From Bacteroidota bacterium (GTDB taxonomy: Bacteria; Bacteroidota; Bacteroidia; Bacteroidales; JAADJA01), in assembly GCA_020444515.1 (NCBI GenBank), contig JAHLKX010000003.1, positions 1 to 64,000 on the forward strand: DNA of 64,000 nucleotides, in the 5' to 3' direction. Shown one piece after another: positions 8,605 to 18,845 of the stretch. A program made the translations under genes and the position numbers. How positions within the stretch are numbered: position 1 is the stretch's first letter; every line of letters starts with the position of its first letter. The notes below the pieces were generated by a model. That model was not told the origin of the DNA and made no database searches. It saw only the letters and a program-made list of their open reading frames with translations.

Positions 8605-9204
8605 ATGTATTCCTATATTGAGGGAGCGATTCAGGAACTAAATCCAGCTTATGTTGTAATTGACTGCCACGGTATCGGTTATGACATCAACATATCCCTG
8701 AATACGTTCAGTCAGATTAAAAATCAGCAACAATGTAAACTGTTTATGCATTTGGCCATAAAAAATGAAGCCACCACTCCCACTGGTTTTGTATTGTATG
8801 GATTTGCAGATGTCAATGAGCGCGCCCTATTCCGACAGCTGATTTCTGTCAGTGGGATTGGTTACAGCACGGCCATTTTGATGCTTTCTTCTTTGCCTCC
8901 CGATACATTATTCAATGCCATCAGGGAAAACAATGTAGGCTTGCTGCAATCAGTCAAAGGTATTGGAGCCAAATCGGCCCAGCGCATCATCATCGATCTG
9001 AAAGATAAACTGGACAAGGGTAAGATTTCATCAGAATTTGTCAGCACCTCATACAATACAAATAGAGATGAAGCGTTATCAGGTCTGACAGTTCTGGGGT
9101 TCAATAAATCAGGTTCAGAAAAAGCATTGGATAAAATAATTCAAAAGACAGGACCCGATGCGGCTGTTGAAGAATTGATCAAGGAAGCATTAAAAATATT
9201 ATAA
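8605..9204 (+). CDS. ruvA: Holliday junction branch migration protein RuvA
   Basis: RuvA binds the four-way junction and loads the RuvB helicase; the 199-residue length is usual. Domain I is an OB fold starting MYSYIEGAIQELNPAYVVID. Domain II holds two helix-hairpin-helix motifs, seen at LISVSGIGYSTAI and QSVKGIGAKSAQRIIIDLK. Domain III (about 150-199), the RuvB-contacting part, contains ALSGLTVLGFNKS. No ruvB or ruvC is nearby, which is common in this phylum. The gene is followed 71 bp later by sprA; the ruvA-sprA-gcvH order is conserved across Bacteroidota, probably by shared transcription. Confidence 0.97.
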   Translation: MYSYIEGAIQELNPAYVVIDCHGIGYDINISLNTFSQIKNQQQCKLFMHLAIKNEATTPTGFVLYGFADVNERALFRQLISVSGIGYSTAILMLSSLPPDTLFNAIRENNVGLLQSVKGIGAKSAQRIIIDLKDKLDKGKISSEFVSTSYNTNRDEALSGLTVLGFNKSGSEKALDKIIQKTGPDAAVEELIKEALKIL

Positions 9205-9275
9205 CAATTCATCATGGGGGTTAATTTACTTTGATTTTCTTGCAGGTTCTAAACACCTAAGAAATTCAAAGTTTT

Positions 9276-12200
9276 TTGGTTATAGAAACGACTTTTTATT
9301 TGGAGCGGTTTGTAAGATACAAAAGTTATTTGGCGTTTATTCTGTTATTGGTTGCTTCTGCGGCATCAGGGAATTCGTGGAAACATACCAGTAATGCGGA
9401 TAATCATCATGTAGTGAATAAGTTCCTGTTTCCACCCGATTCAACCGAAACAGGCGACACCTCTAAATACCTCAAGACCCCCTATCCTTTTGAAGAGGAG
9501 AAATTCCCCTACACCGGCCAGGAAAACACAAATCCGCTTTTCTTAAAAGTTCCCGAGAGTGTAAAATCCGAAGTCGAATATGATCCGGAAACAGGTCTCT
9601 ATATCCTCCGACACAAAATGGGTGACATGGATTACCGCCCACCCACCTATATGACACTGGAAGAATATCGGGAATATGAGTTACAGAATGCTGTAAATGG
9701 TTATTGGGATGAAAGAGCAGCTGCTTCAGGATCGGGCTCCCGCAATGGAATAATCCCATCGGTATATATTGGAGGAAAGGCGTTTGATAAGATTTTCGGA
9801 GGACATACCATCGATATCCGACCCTCTGGAAACGTGGAATTGATATTCCAGGTTCTGGGAAATAGCCGGGATGATCCTACCCTTGATGTTAAACAAAGAC
9901 GGCAGGTAAATTTCGATTTCCAGGAACGAATACAAATGAATGTGGTGGCCAAGATTGGTGATAAGATTGAATTTAAAACCAATTACAATACCGAGGCCAC
10001 TTTTGAATTTGAAAACAAGCTTAATCTCCGCTATGAGGGGGATGAAGATGAAATCCTTCAACTTCTTGAGGCCGGGGATGTAAATCTGCCCTTGAACAGT
10101 ACACTGATCACAGGCAGTCAAAGTTTGTTCGGGATTAAATCGAAACTGCGGTTTGGAAAGACTACCGTAACGGCCATTTTTTCTGAACAGGAAAGTGAAA
10201 CCTCGACCATCACCGTGCAAGGTGGAGCCCAAACGAATGACTTTTTGTTGAAGGCCAATGAATATGAAGAAAACAAGCACTTTTTCCTGGCGCACTATTT
10301 CAGGGATAATTATGAACGTGGGCTGGAAGATCTGCCCATCATCAATTCGCAGGTAAATATTACTAAAATAGAAGTTTGGGTGACCAATATAGGAGCAGCA
10401 GTTACGCAAAACAGGAACATTGTGGCATTTACTGATTTAGGTGAAACTGACCGCATCAACAATAACATGATCCAACCCACCACCCTGTCACCTTTACCAA
10501 ATAATACTGCCAATAACCTACTCAACAAAAACATGGTCGATACCAGCCAAATAAGGAACATCAATAATGTGAATGATTATTTGCTGGGCCAGGGATTTGT
10601 GCCGGGAGAGGATTTTGATAAAATCGAACTGGCCAGGAAATTACAGTCTACCGAATTCACTTTTAATAGCAAGCTTGGATTTATTTCACTGAACAGCACC
10701 TTAAATTCGGATCAAACCCTGGCGGTTGCTTTCCAGTACCAGGTAATCGGAGGCGCCTCCAATGATTCGACGGTTTACCAGGTTGGAGAATTCTCTGATG
10801 AAGGGATTACCGGTCAGGATGCCCTGGTGGTAAAACTTCTCAAAAGCACCTATATTAATATACGGAATCCGCTGTGGGATCTGATGATGAAAAACGTTTA
10901 CTCCCTCAATGCTTACCAGGTCAATCGCGAAGATTTTACACTGGATATCCTTTTCTCCGGAAATGAATCGGGTGTCCCGACCGGATACCTCGAAGAAGGC
11001 CCTTTTGAGGGAGATCCCCTGATACAGGTGTTTAACCTCGACAACCTTGATCAGCAGCTCAATCCACCTTATGATGGTGTTTTTGACTTTATCGATAATG
11101 CCGCCACCCAGGGAGGAACCATTAATTCCTCCAATGGCCGGGTCTTTTTCCCTGTACTGGAGCCATTTGGTTCCTATTTGCGTGAACAACTGGGCCCGGA
11201 TTATGCCGAACTGGCTGACCAGATCTGCTATGATTCATTGTATACCCTCACCAAAACCGGTGCAGAGCAGTATGCAGAAAAGAACAAATTTTTGATCAGC
11301 GGATATTATAAATCACAATCCGGATCAGAGATTTCATTGAATGCACTTAATGTTCCTCAGGGTTCGGTAACCGTTACTGCAGGTGGGGTTCCCCTGACTG
11401 AAAACGTCGATTACACAGTAGATTACACCCTTGGGAGGGTGAGGATCATCAATGAAGGGATCCTTAATTCAGGAACACCAATCAACATAAAAATGGAAAG
11501 CAACTCTTTATTCAGCATCCAAACAAAAAGGCTGATGGGAGCTCATGTTGATTATGATGTGAACCGTAATTTTCACCTCGGAGGTACCATATTGAATCTC
11601 CATGAACGGCCGCTCACCCAAAAAGTCAATTATGGCGACGACCCTATTTCCAACACCATTTGGGGATTGGATGGTAGTTATCAAACCGAATCCAGGTTCA
11701 TTACCAAATTGGTTGATAAACTTCCTTTCATCAGCACTTCAGCAGTATCCAATGTGGCAGTAGATGGAGAATTTGCCCATTTCATCCCAGGCCACTCAAG
11801 GGCTGTCGGAAAAGAAGGAGTATCTTACATTGATGACTTTGAAGGCACCAAATCAACCATTGACCTTCGCAATTTTACCACCTGGTATATTGCCAGTACG
11901 CCCCAGTTTCAGATGGACATCTTTCCGGAAGGTGAGTACTATAATGATGTCACCAATGGTTTTAACCGTGCCCGACTTGCCTGGTATGTCATTGATCCTT
12001 CGGTTTTTTATGATCGCTCCAGTAACATTCGGCCTCCCAATATTACCAATGATGAATTATCGAACCATTATGTTCGTCAGGTTCTGGAAACTGAGGTTTT
12101 TCCCAACAAAGACATCCCGAATGGAACCCCAACCAATATCGGCGTATTGAACGTTGCTTTTTATCCTTCGGAACGGGGTCCTTACAATTTTGACGTAGAA

Positions 12201-15200
12201 GGGAACAATGGGATTTCACAAGGCTTAAACCCTGATGGCTCCCTGAAATCGCCTGAAACACGATGGGGAGGGATGATGCGCAAAATTGAAACCCCAGATT
12301 TTGAAGCCGCCAATATAGAATACATCGAATTCTGGATGATGGACCCGTTCACCGATGACTCTCCTAATTCTGGTTCGGGTGGTGATCTTTATATTAACCT
12401 GGGAGACGTCTCGGAAGACATTTTGAACGATGGCCGAAAAAGTTACGAGCATGGATTGCCCATATCTGAGACCTATCCTGAAACAGATGTGGTTTCAACC
12501 CCATGGGGAAGAACGCCCAACAAACTTGACCTGGTCCAGTCATTCTCCAATGAAGCAGGTGCACGTGCTTTCCAGGATGTGGGATATGATGGTTTGAGGG
12601 ATGTGGACGAACAATATTATTTTTCCAATGCCAATACGGAACTGGAAGCTGACAAAGTGTATGATTATTTTGGAAAGTTGGCCACCTTTTTATCAACCAA
12701 TTCTGAAGCTTATGCCAATGCTGTTGAAGACCCATCCGGTGATAATTATCACAATTACAGGGGTGATGACTATGACAACGATCCCACATACAACAGTGTT
12801 TTAAACCGCTATAAAAAATACAACGGACCTGATGGTAACTCCCCAGAAAATACCGAAGGAGGTGTTTATGATGGCAATACCCGCCAACCCAACGTAGAAG
12901 ACCTCAACGATGACAATACCCTGAGCGAAGGCGAACGGTATTATCAATATCGCATCCAGCTCCAGCCGAATAAAATGGAGGTGGGAGAAAACTATATCAC
13001 AGATGTTTATGAAGCCGCGGGCATTCCACTTGCAAATGGTGAAAAAGGTACGGTAAAGTGGTACCAGTTCAAGGTTCCAGTCCGGACTCCGGATAAGGTA
13101 GTGGGGAGCATCGCCGATTTCAAATCCATACGGTTTATGCGAATGTTCATGCGGAACTTTCAGGAACCCATTGTTCTCCGCTTTGCTACCCTCGACCTGG
13201 TGCGTGGAGAATGGAGAAGGTATCCCACCAGCGAGGACTTGCTGGCTCCGGGTGAATACATCCCATCCAGTTCATCCAACATTACAACCTTTGATATTTC
13301 CGCTGTCAATATTGAGGAAAATGGTCGAAGAACCCCCATTCCTTATGTAATTCCACCGGGCATTGAACGTGAAGTAAATATCGGAACCACCAACCTGACG
13401 CGTTTAAATGAACAATCGATGGTCATGCGCGTCTGCGACCTGGTTGATGGTGACGTGTCGGCTGCTTATAAAACGGCAGATTTTGATTTCCGGCAATTTA
13501 AAAAACTACGCATGTTTGTGCATGCAGAGAAGTCCAGGGAGTCGGACGTACTTAAATACGGGGATCTTTCAATTTTTATCCGCATTGGTTCCGATTTTAC
13601 CCAGAATTATTATGAATATGAAGTTCCGTTAACATTTACCAACTGGTTCACCAATAATCCGGATGCCATATGGCCGGTTAGCAACGAATTGGATATAGAC
13701 CTTGAACGACTGACAGATTTTAAACTTAAAAGGAATGAAGCCCTTCGAGAGGAAGGTTCAGGCGTTAATTTAAATTTTCCATATGTAGCTTATGATGGAA
13801 AAAACAAAGTGACCATAATAGGATCCCCCAGCATCAGTGATGTTAAGGCTATCCTGATCGGTATCAGGAATCCTAAAAAAACGGAGGCCACTCCCGATGA
13901 TGATGGTGAGCCCAAATGTGCAGAAATCTGGATCAATGAGCTCCGACTCACAGAATTCAATAAACAGAGCGGATGGGCTACAACAGGTCGCATTTCAATG
14001 AACCTGGCCGACCTGGGAAACCTTGCCATCAGTGGAACTTATAATTCTCCCTGGTTTTCATCCATTGATAAAAAAATAACTGAGATCCCACTGGAAGGAC
14101 ATTCTTCATTCGATATTGCAACCAACCTGGAATTGGGGAAATTCTTCCCGGAGAAAACGGGAATTCGAATACCCATGCACTTTGATTATGGTGAAACCCG
14201 GATCAAACCAAAATACAACCCCCTTGATCCTGATCTTGAGCTGCAGGATGTACTGGATTCCTATAACAATAATATCCAGGAAGATAGTATCAAGGCATTG
14301 ACCATTGACTATACCCAGCGTAAAAACCTCAACTTTATGAATGTGCGAAAAGATAAAGTGGGGGCACAATCCAAATCGCGTATTTATGACATTGAAAATT
14401 TCGATGTTTCCTATTCATATTCTGAAATTTATCATCGAAACATCGATATTGAGTCAAGCATGGAGAAGACTTACATGGGAGGACTGGGCTATAATTATAA
14501 TGCCAATCCCAAAAATGTAAAACCTTTTGAAAAAATTGGGTTCATTTCTAAATCCAAGGCCCTTCAGTTTATCAAAGACTTTAACTTCTATTTTCTACCA
14601 AAAATGTTCTCCTTCAGGACTACCATGGATCGCATGTACAGTGAGAAGAAACTGAGGAACAAAAATTTTGGATATGATATCATTACATATCCTCGGTATA
14701 ATAAAACATGGAACTGGAATCGTTTGTACGATCTTAAATTTGACCTGGCCACATCCCTAACGCTGAGCTTTAATGCCAATGCAACCAGTTTTATCAATGA
14801 ATTACCTGGTTCCAATTCAAAGAAATGGGAAGGAAGAATTGACGGTGCTGATACAACCTTCTACCCGGAAGACAAAAAAGAACGGGTAAGAAGTGAAATT
14901 TTGAGGGGAGGGACCAAAAGCCGCTATAATCAAACTGTAGCCCTTAATTATAATATCCCGATCAATAAATTCCCACTTCTTGATTGGGTCACGGCCACTG
15001 CTGGTTTTAATGTTGCCTATTCATGGACCGCCTCTCCTGTTTCGATTCAGAATGAATTGGGAAATACCGTTGCCAATAACCAGAACTGGAATATCAATGG
15101 AAATGCCGATCTTAATAAACTTTATAACAAGATTGGCTTCCTGAAGAAAATTAATCAACCTTCGCGCAAGCGACCGCCCAATAGAGGAAGCACAGCACAA

Positions 15201-16661
15201 AAAGAGCCACAGAATCCCGAAGACTCAACCCAGACAAAACCCAAAATTAATTATGGTAAAATCGCTTATGAATCAGTTCTTAAACTGCTTATGAGTATCA
15301 AAAAAGTATCGATTCAGTATTCGGTGAATAATGGAACCACGATGCCAGGCTTCATGCCCGAACCTGATGCCATGGGTAATAATTGGGGATTAAATGCACC
15401 AGGCATGCAATTCATCCTGGGTTATCAACCCAATGACCCGTCTTATTTTAACCGGGATGGCTGGCTATCAACCAGCCAGAGTTTGAATACTGCGTTTACA
15501 CAAATGTACAATGAGAACCTGAATTTCAGGGTCACCATGGAGCCATTTAAAGAATTTAAAATTGAATTAACAGCCGATCGCGCCTACGCCAATAATGCGC
15601 AATCTTATTATGTCTATGACACACTGGAAAATCGCTTTGTGGAAAACAGCCGGATGCAAATGGGTAGTTTTTCGATGTCCTATATTACCTGGGGTACAGC
15701 TTTCGGTGGATCACTTGAAAATGAGAAATCTCAGTATTTTGAAAACCTGAAAAGTTATCGTCTTGAAATTGCCCAAAGGGTAGCCGCAGAGGATCCCAGA
15801 GATAATCCAGTGAATGATACCACAGGATACCCCTCAGGGTATGGTCCAACTTCGCAATATGTGCTCCTGCCCTCATTCATCGCAGCCTATTCAGGCAAAA
15901 GTCCCGATAAGGTGAATATGAGTCCATTCCCAAAAATCCCATTGCCCAATTGGCGTATCTCTTACTCCGGATTATCAAAGATACCATTCCTCCAGGGTAT
16001 TTTTAAAAATGTGACGGTCAACCATGTTTACCGTTCAAGCTACAGCATCGGTTCTTATACCTCCAATGTCAAATTTATTGGAGACACCATCAATGGAGAG
16101 GTTTACCCTGCTATGACGGACCTCAATCTTAATTCGAACGGGGATTTTTATCCCGTCTACGAATTCGGAATGGTATCTGTGAATGAACAATTTAGTCCGT
16201 TGATTAACTTCGATATGACCTTGCAAAATAGCTTGTTGGCCAAGTTGGAAATGAAAAAATCCAGGACGTTGACCCTTAGCTTTGCCAATAACCAGCTCAC
16301 GGAGGTAAGTACCGAAGAATTTATCATTGGCAGTGGATACCGTTTTAAAGATGTGCCACTTACTTTTGGAAGTTTGGGTGGCGGCGGTGCACGAACCTTT
16401 AAAAGTGACCTCAATATCAAGGCAGATTTTTCGATTAAAAACTCCAAAACTGTTCTAAGAAGCATCGATACAGACCTCAACCAGATTTCTTCAGGACAGA
16501 AGATCCTTTCCATTAATACTTCTGTCGATTATGCCTTCTCTCAGTCACTCACCCTACAGTTCTTTTTCAGAAAGACCATTAACAATCCTTATTTACCTTC
16601 ACAATACCGGAATTCAAACACAGAAGGTGGATTTAGTCTTCGCTTTTCACTGGCCCAGTAG
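9276..16661 (+). CDS. sprA: SprA/Sov, outer-membrane translocon of the type IX secretion system
   Basis: At 2461 residues this is the largest gene in the window and matches SprA, the 36-stranded outer-membrane barrel through which T9SS substrates and gliding adhesins leave the cell. Support comes from length, position between ruvA and gcvH, an N-terminal hydrophobic signal (YLAFILLLVASAASG), long stretches of alternating aromatic/polar residues typical of barrel strands, SprA-type segments such as VSYIDDFEGTKS, and a C-terminus ending GGFSLRFSLAQ. The start is not ATG: TTG at 9276 and TTG at 9300 are both possible, the second giving a more usual signal peptide (MERFVRYKSYLAF). A basic, proline-rich loop lies near residues 1965-1990. 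Other T9SS genes in the window are porQ and a porE-like gene; porK/L/M/N are absent here. Confidence 0.95.
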   Translation: MVIETTFYLERFVRYKSYLAFILLLVASAASGNSWKHTSNADNHHVVNKFLFPPDSTETGDTSKYLKTPYPFEEEKFPYTGQENTNPLFLKVPESVKSEVEYDPETGLYILRHKMGDMDYRPPTYMTLEEYREYELQNAVNGYWDERAAASGSGSRNGIIPSVYIGGKAFDKIFGGHTIDIRPSGNVELIFQVLGNSRDDPTLDVKQRRQVNFDFQERIQMNVVAKIGDKIEFKTNYNTEATFEFENKLNLRYEGDEDEILQLLEAGDVNLPLNSTLITGSQSLFGIKSKLRFGKTTVTAIFSEQESETSTITVQGGAQTNDFLLKANEYEENKHFFLAHYFRDNYERGLEDLPIINSQVNITKIEVWVTNIGAAVTQNRNIVAFTDLGETDRINNNMIQPTTLSPLPNNTANNLLNKNMVDTSQIRNINNVNDYLLGQGFVPGEDFDKIELARKLQSTEFTFNSKLGFISLNSTLNSDQTLAVAFQYQVIGGASNDSTVYQVGEFSDEGITGQDALVVKLLKSTYINIRNPLWDLMMKNVYSLNAYQVNREDFTLDILFSGNESGVPTGYLEEGPFEGDPLIQVFNLDNLDQQLNPPYDGVFDFIDNAATQGGTINSSNGRVFFPVLEPFGSYLREQLGPDYAELADQICYDSLYTLTKTGAEQYAEKNKFLISGYYKSQSGSEISLNALNVPQGSVTVTAGGVPLTENVDYTVDYTLGRVRIINEGILNSGTPINIKMESNSLFSIQTKRLMGAHVDYDVNRNFHLGGTILNLHERPLTQKVNYGDDPISNTIWGLDGSYQTESRFITKLVDKLPFISTSAVSNVAVDGEFAHFIPGHSRAVGKEGVSYIDDFEGTKSTIDLRNFTTWYIASTPQFQMDIFPEGEYYNDVTNGFNRARLAWYVIDPSVFYDRSSNIRPPNITNDELSNHYVRQVLETEVFPNKDIPNGTPTNIGVLNVAFYPSERGPYNFDVEGNNGISQGLNPDGSLKSPETRWGGMMRKIETPDFEAANIEYIEFWMMDPFTDDSPNSGSGGDLYINLGDVSEDILNDGRKSYEHGLPISETYPETDVVSTPWGRTPNKLDLVQSFSNEAGARAFQDVGYDGLRDVDEQYYFSNANTELEADKVYDYFGKLATFLSTNSEAYANAVEDPSGDNYHNYRGDDYDNDPTYNSVLNRYKKYNGPDGNSPENTEGGVYDGNTRQPNVEDLNDDNTLSEGERYYQYRIQLQPNKMEVGENYITDVYEAAGIPLANGEKGTVKWYQFKVPVRTPDKVVGSIADFKSIRFMRMFMRNFQEPIVLRFATLDLVRGEWRRYPTSEDLLAPGEYIPSSSSNITTFDISAVNIEENGRRTPIPYVIPPGIEREVNIGTTNLTRLNEQSMVMRVCDLVDGDVSAAYKTADFDFRQFKKLRMFVHAEKSRESDVLKYGDLSIFIRIGSDFTQNYYEYEVPLTFTNWFTNNPDAIWPVSNELDIDLERLTDFKLKRNEALREEGSGVNLNFPYVAYDGKNKVTIIGSPSISDVKAILIGIRNPKKTEATPDDDGEPKCAEIWINELRLTEFNKQSGWATTGRISMNLADLGNLAISGTYNSPWFSSIDKKITEIPLEGHSSFDIATNLELGKFFPEKTGIRIPMHFDYGETRIKPKYNPLDPDLELQDVLDSYNNNIQEDSIKALTIDYTQRKNLNFMNVRKDKVGAQSKSRIYDIENFDVSYSYSEIYHRNIDIESSMEKTYMGGLGYNYNANPKNVKPFEKIGFISKSKALQFIKDFNFYFLPKMFSFRTTMDRMYSEKKLRNKNFGYDIITYPRYNKTWNWNRLYDLKFDLATSLTLSFNANATSFINELPGSNSKKWEGRIDGADTTFYPEDKKERVRSEILRGGTKSRYNQTVALNYNIPINKFPLLDWVTATAGFNVAYSWTASPVSIQNELGNTVANNQNWNINGNADLNKLYNKIGFLKKINQPSRKRPPNRGSTAQKEPQNPEDSTQTKPKINYGKIAYESVLKLLMSIKKVSIQYSVNNGTTMPGFMPEPDAMGNNWGLNAPGMQFILGYQPNDPSYFNRDGWLSTSQSLNTAFTQMYNENLNFRVTMEPFKEFKIELTADRAYANNAQSYYVYDTLENRFVENSRMQMGSFSMSYITWGTAFGGSLENEKSQYFENLKSYRLEIAQRVAAEDPRDNPVNDTTGYPSGYGPTSQYVLLPSFIAAYSGKSPDKVNMSPFPKIPLPNWRISYSGLSKIPFLQGIFKNVTVNHVYRSSYSIGSYTSNVKFIGDTINGEVYPAMTDLNLNSNGDFYPVYEFGMVSVNEQFSPLINFDMTLQNSLLAKLEMKKSRTLTLSFANNQLTEVSTEEFIIGSGYRFKDVPLTFGSLGGGGARTFKSDLNIKADFSIKNSKTVLRSIDTDLNQISSGQKILSINTSVDYAFSQSLTLQFFFRKTINNPYLPSQYRNSNTEGGFSLRFSLAQ

Positions 16662-16714
16662 TCTGAATCATTGGAAATTTCTTAACAAAATGATGGATAA
16701 AAATTGATTGGCAG

Positions 16715-16747
16715 TTTGCTTTTTGACTTTTTAATTTATTACTTTTG
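16715..16747 (+). promoter_or_regulatory. Promoter upstream of gcvH
   Basis: TTTG at 16715-16718 and TACTTTTG at 16740-16747 are separated by 21 bp, matching the Bacteroidota primary-sigma consensus. The gcvH ATG lies 25 bp further on. Confidence 0.55.
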
Positions 16748-16772
16748 ACCGGAAAAATTAAAAACACTGCAA

Positions 16773-17153
16773 ATGAACATTCCAGAGAAATTAAAGTACA
16801 CGAAAGACCATGAATGGTTAAAAATTAATGGTGATGAAGCCTATATCGGGATTACGGATTTCGCGCAAAAAGAACTGGGCGACATTGTTTTTGTTGAAGT
16901 AGATACCGTTGACGAAAGTTTGGATAAGGAAGAAACATTTGGAACGATTGAGGCTGTTAAGACAGTTTCCGATCTTTTTATGCCCGTTGGCGGTCAAGTC
17001 CTGGAATTTAATGAGGCTCTCGAATCCGAGCCGGAAACCATCAATTCCGATCCTTATGGTGATGGCTGGATCGTTAAAATTAAAATGAATGATCCTGCTG
17101 AAGCAGATGAATTGTATGATGCTGCAGGGTATAAAGATTTAATTGAATCCTGA
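16773..17153 (+). CDS. gcvH: Glycine cleavage system H protein
   Basis: The H protein carries the aminomethyl intermediate between the P, T and L proteins on a lipoyl arm during glycine breakdown. The 126-residue length is standard. The lipoyl-lysine is K63 in [13 protein letters not shown], and the surrounding barwin-like barrel is recognisable from [19 protein letters not shown] onward. No gcvP, gcvT or lpd is in the window, so this is the usual isolated Bacteroidota gcvH after sprA. A good promoter lies just upstream, so it need not depend on sprA transcription. Confidence 0.97.
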   Translation: MNIPEKLKYTKDHEWLKINGDEAYIGITDFAQKELGDIVFVEVDTVDESLDKEETFGTIEAVKTVSDLFMPVGGQVLEFNEALESEPETINSDPYGDGWIVKIKMNDPAEADELYDAAGYKDLIES

Positions 17154-17286
17154 TAACTTCAGGAAACCTGGATCATAATAATAAGCTACCGGCATACGTT
17201 AACTTAATAACTGCATTTCTATAACATTGAAATATTTATTATTTTAGCACGCTGAAAATTAAAACTCAGAAATATCCATCACAATC

Positions 17287-17967
17287 ATGAGAGATCAAAA
17301 GAAATCAAAAAAAGCCGACCTCGAAAGCAAAAAGATCATTTTTATTGAGATCGGCCTGGTCATAGCTCTTGCTGCTGTTTTACTGGCATTCGAATGGAAG
17401 AGCTATGAAAAACAGGAAATTAATCTGGGAGCGTTGGTCGTAGATGATACGCCTGAGGAGATGGTAGAAATCACCCAGCAAAATCAACCTCCTCCGCCAC
17501 CTCCTCCGCAACAGCAAACCACCATTATCGAAATTGTTGAAGATGATATGGAAATTGAAGATGAAATCGAAATTGATGTGGAGGCCGACCAGGAAACCGT
17601 AGTTCAAGAGTATATACCCGTTGAAGAGGAAGAGGAAGAAGCCGAAGAAGCACAAATTTTTACAGTGGTTGAATCCATGCCTGGCTTCCCTGGTGGAGAT
17701 GAAGCCCGTATAAAATACTTAAATGAAAACATCAATTATCCCCAGATGGCTCGTGAGAGTGGAATTCAGGGAAGGGTATTTGTAACCTTCGTTGTGGAGA
17801 AAGATGGCAGTGTTACAGATGTAAGGGTATTGCGTGGAATTGGCGGTGGTTGTGATGAGGAAGCCGTGCGCGTTATCAAAAATATGCCCAAATGGAACCC
17901 TGGCAAGCAGCGTGGAAAACCGGTTAGGGTTCAGTTTAACATGCCTATCTTATTTAAGCTCAATTAA
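17287..17967 (+). CDS. Energy transducer TonB family protein
   Basis: TonB passes proton-motive energy from ExbB/ExbD to outer-membrane receptors. The 226 residues show a single inner-membrane helix at about 17-35 and a seven-proline run at 68-74. A very acidic periplasmic linker (about 85-125) follows, then the C-terminal TonB domain (about 135-226) with the motifs FPGGDEARIKYL, NINYPQMARESGIQGRV and VRVQFNMPILF, the usual Bacteroidota form. No exbB/exbD is adjacent. In related genomes, as I recall, a VanZ-like gene often lies between gcvH and tonB; it is missing here. A strong terminator follows directly. Confidence 0.93.
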   Translation: MRDQKKSKKADLESKKIIFIEIGLVIALAAVLLAFEWKSYEKQEINLGALVVDDTPEEMVEITQQNQPPPPPPPQQQTTIIEIVEDDMEIEDEIEIDVEADQETVVQEYIPVEEEEEEAEEAQIFTVVESMPGFPGGDEARIKYLNENINYPQMARESGIQGRVFVTFVVEKDGSVTDVRVLRGIGGGCDEEAVRVIKNMPKWNPGKQRGKPVRVQFNMPILFKLN

Positions 17968-17972
17968 AAACA

Positions 17973-18007
17973 TAAAAGAGCGGTCAAATTGACCGCTCTT
18001 TTTTTAT
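17973..18007. terminator. Bidirectional terminator between tonB and the MORN lipoprotein gene
   Basis: An 11-bp perfect stem (AGAGCGGTCAA and its complement, 17977-17999) has T-rich sequence after it on the plus strand and A-rich sequence before it. It serves the convergent genes on both sides. Confidence 0.9.
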
Positions 18008-18813
18008 TTTGCCTTTTTACCGTTCTTAAATTCCTCCCGGGAAATCAATTTACCTTTTTCATTCCAGTTACTAAATGTTCCGTCCTTTTTACCATCTGTC
18101 CAGTTTCCTTCCATCTTTTTTTCACCAGAGGCATAATATTGAACAATGGATCCATCTGCCATCCCATCTTTCCAATTTTCAACAGATTCAAGTTGGCCAT
18201 TATCATAATACCATCTCCACTCACCGGTTTGATTTCCATCATTGAACTGACCCTCGCTCCTCAACTGACCGTTTTGATAATATTTTTTCTCCCAACCATG
18301 TTGTAGACCCGCTTTCCATTCCACCTCTGATTGCAAAGTTCCATTCCTGAAAAAACTTTTCCAGGTACCATCCTGTAAGTCATCCTTCCAATGACCCTGG
18401 TATTGCAGGGTATCATTATCATGCCAGTATTTCCATTCTCCTGTTTTTTTCCCATCAACAAATTCACCAACGAGTGACTTGATTCCATTTTCATAATAGC
18501 GGGCCCAGGAACCGGATCGCATTCCCAGAATATAATTGCCTTGTGCCTTGATGCCACCCTGCGGATAATATTCAATATAGGGCCCATCCAATAACCCATT
18601 TTGATATTGACTTTGTTCAATAATTTGCCCATTATCATTTTGGTCATAAGCTGCTCCGGAATAGGGCTTACCTTCGAAATAGGAAGTATCATTGATTTCC
18701 TCCAGAGAAGATTTATCAATGTTGGATTCACTGCATGCAGCAAACATAATGGCTACAAATATGAGTAAAAAAAAACGGAAGAAATAGGAACCAACTGGTT
18801 GGAGATTGTTCAT
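18004..18813 (-). CDS. MORN-variant repeat lipoprotein (YwqK-like)
   Basis: A 269-residue protein with a hydrophobic signal ending in a lipobox (IMFAAC), so it is probably a membrane-anchored lipoprotein. The rest consists of about nine MORN-2-type repeats of roughly 23 residues, built around G-W/Y-x-x-Y-Y-x-N-G (for example GSWARYYENG, GEWRWYYDNG). Databases label such proteins YwqK-type 'antitoxins', but no toxin gene is adjacent, and I would treat it as a repeat scaffold of unknown function. It is separated by 32 bp from the upstream outer-membrane protein gene on the same strand and shares the bidirectional terminator with tonB. Confidence 0.75.
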   Translation of the reverse strand: MNNLQPVGSYFFRFFLLIFVAIMFAACSESNIDKSSLEEINDTSYFEGKPYSGAAYDQNDNGQIIEQSQYQNGLLDGPYIEYYPQGGIKAQGNYILGMRSGSWARYYENGIKSLVGEFVDGKKTGEWKYWHDNDTLQYQGHWKDDLQDGTWKSFFRNGTLQSEVEWKAGLQHGWEKKYYQNGQLRSEGQFNDGNQTGEWRWYYDNGQLESVENWKDGMADGSIVQYYASGEKKMEGNWTDGKKDGTFSNWNEKGKLISREEFKNGKKAK

Positions 18814-18845
18814 TGTTTAGTGATTTGGAAATTAATTGGGCGAAA

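Noticed and set aside
18004-18813. Antitoxin of a toxin-antitoxin pair (YwqK label)
   Set aside because: The protein is a secreted MORN-repeat lipoprotein without a toxin partner nearby.
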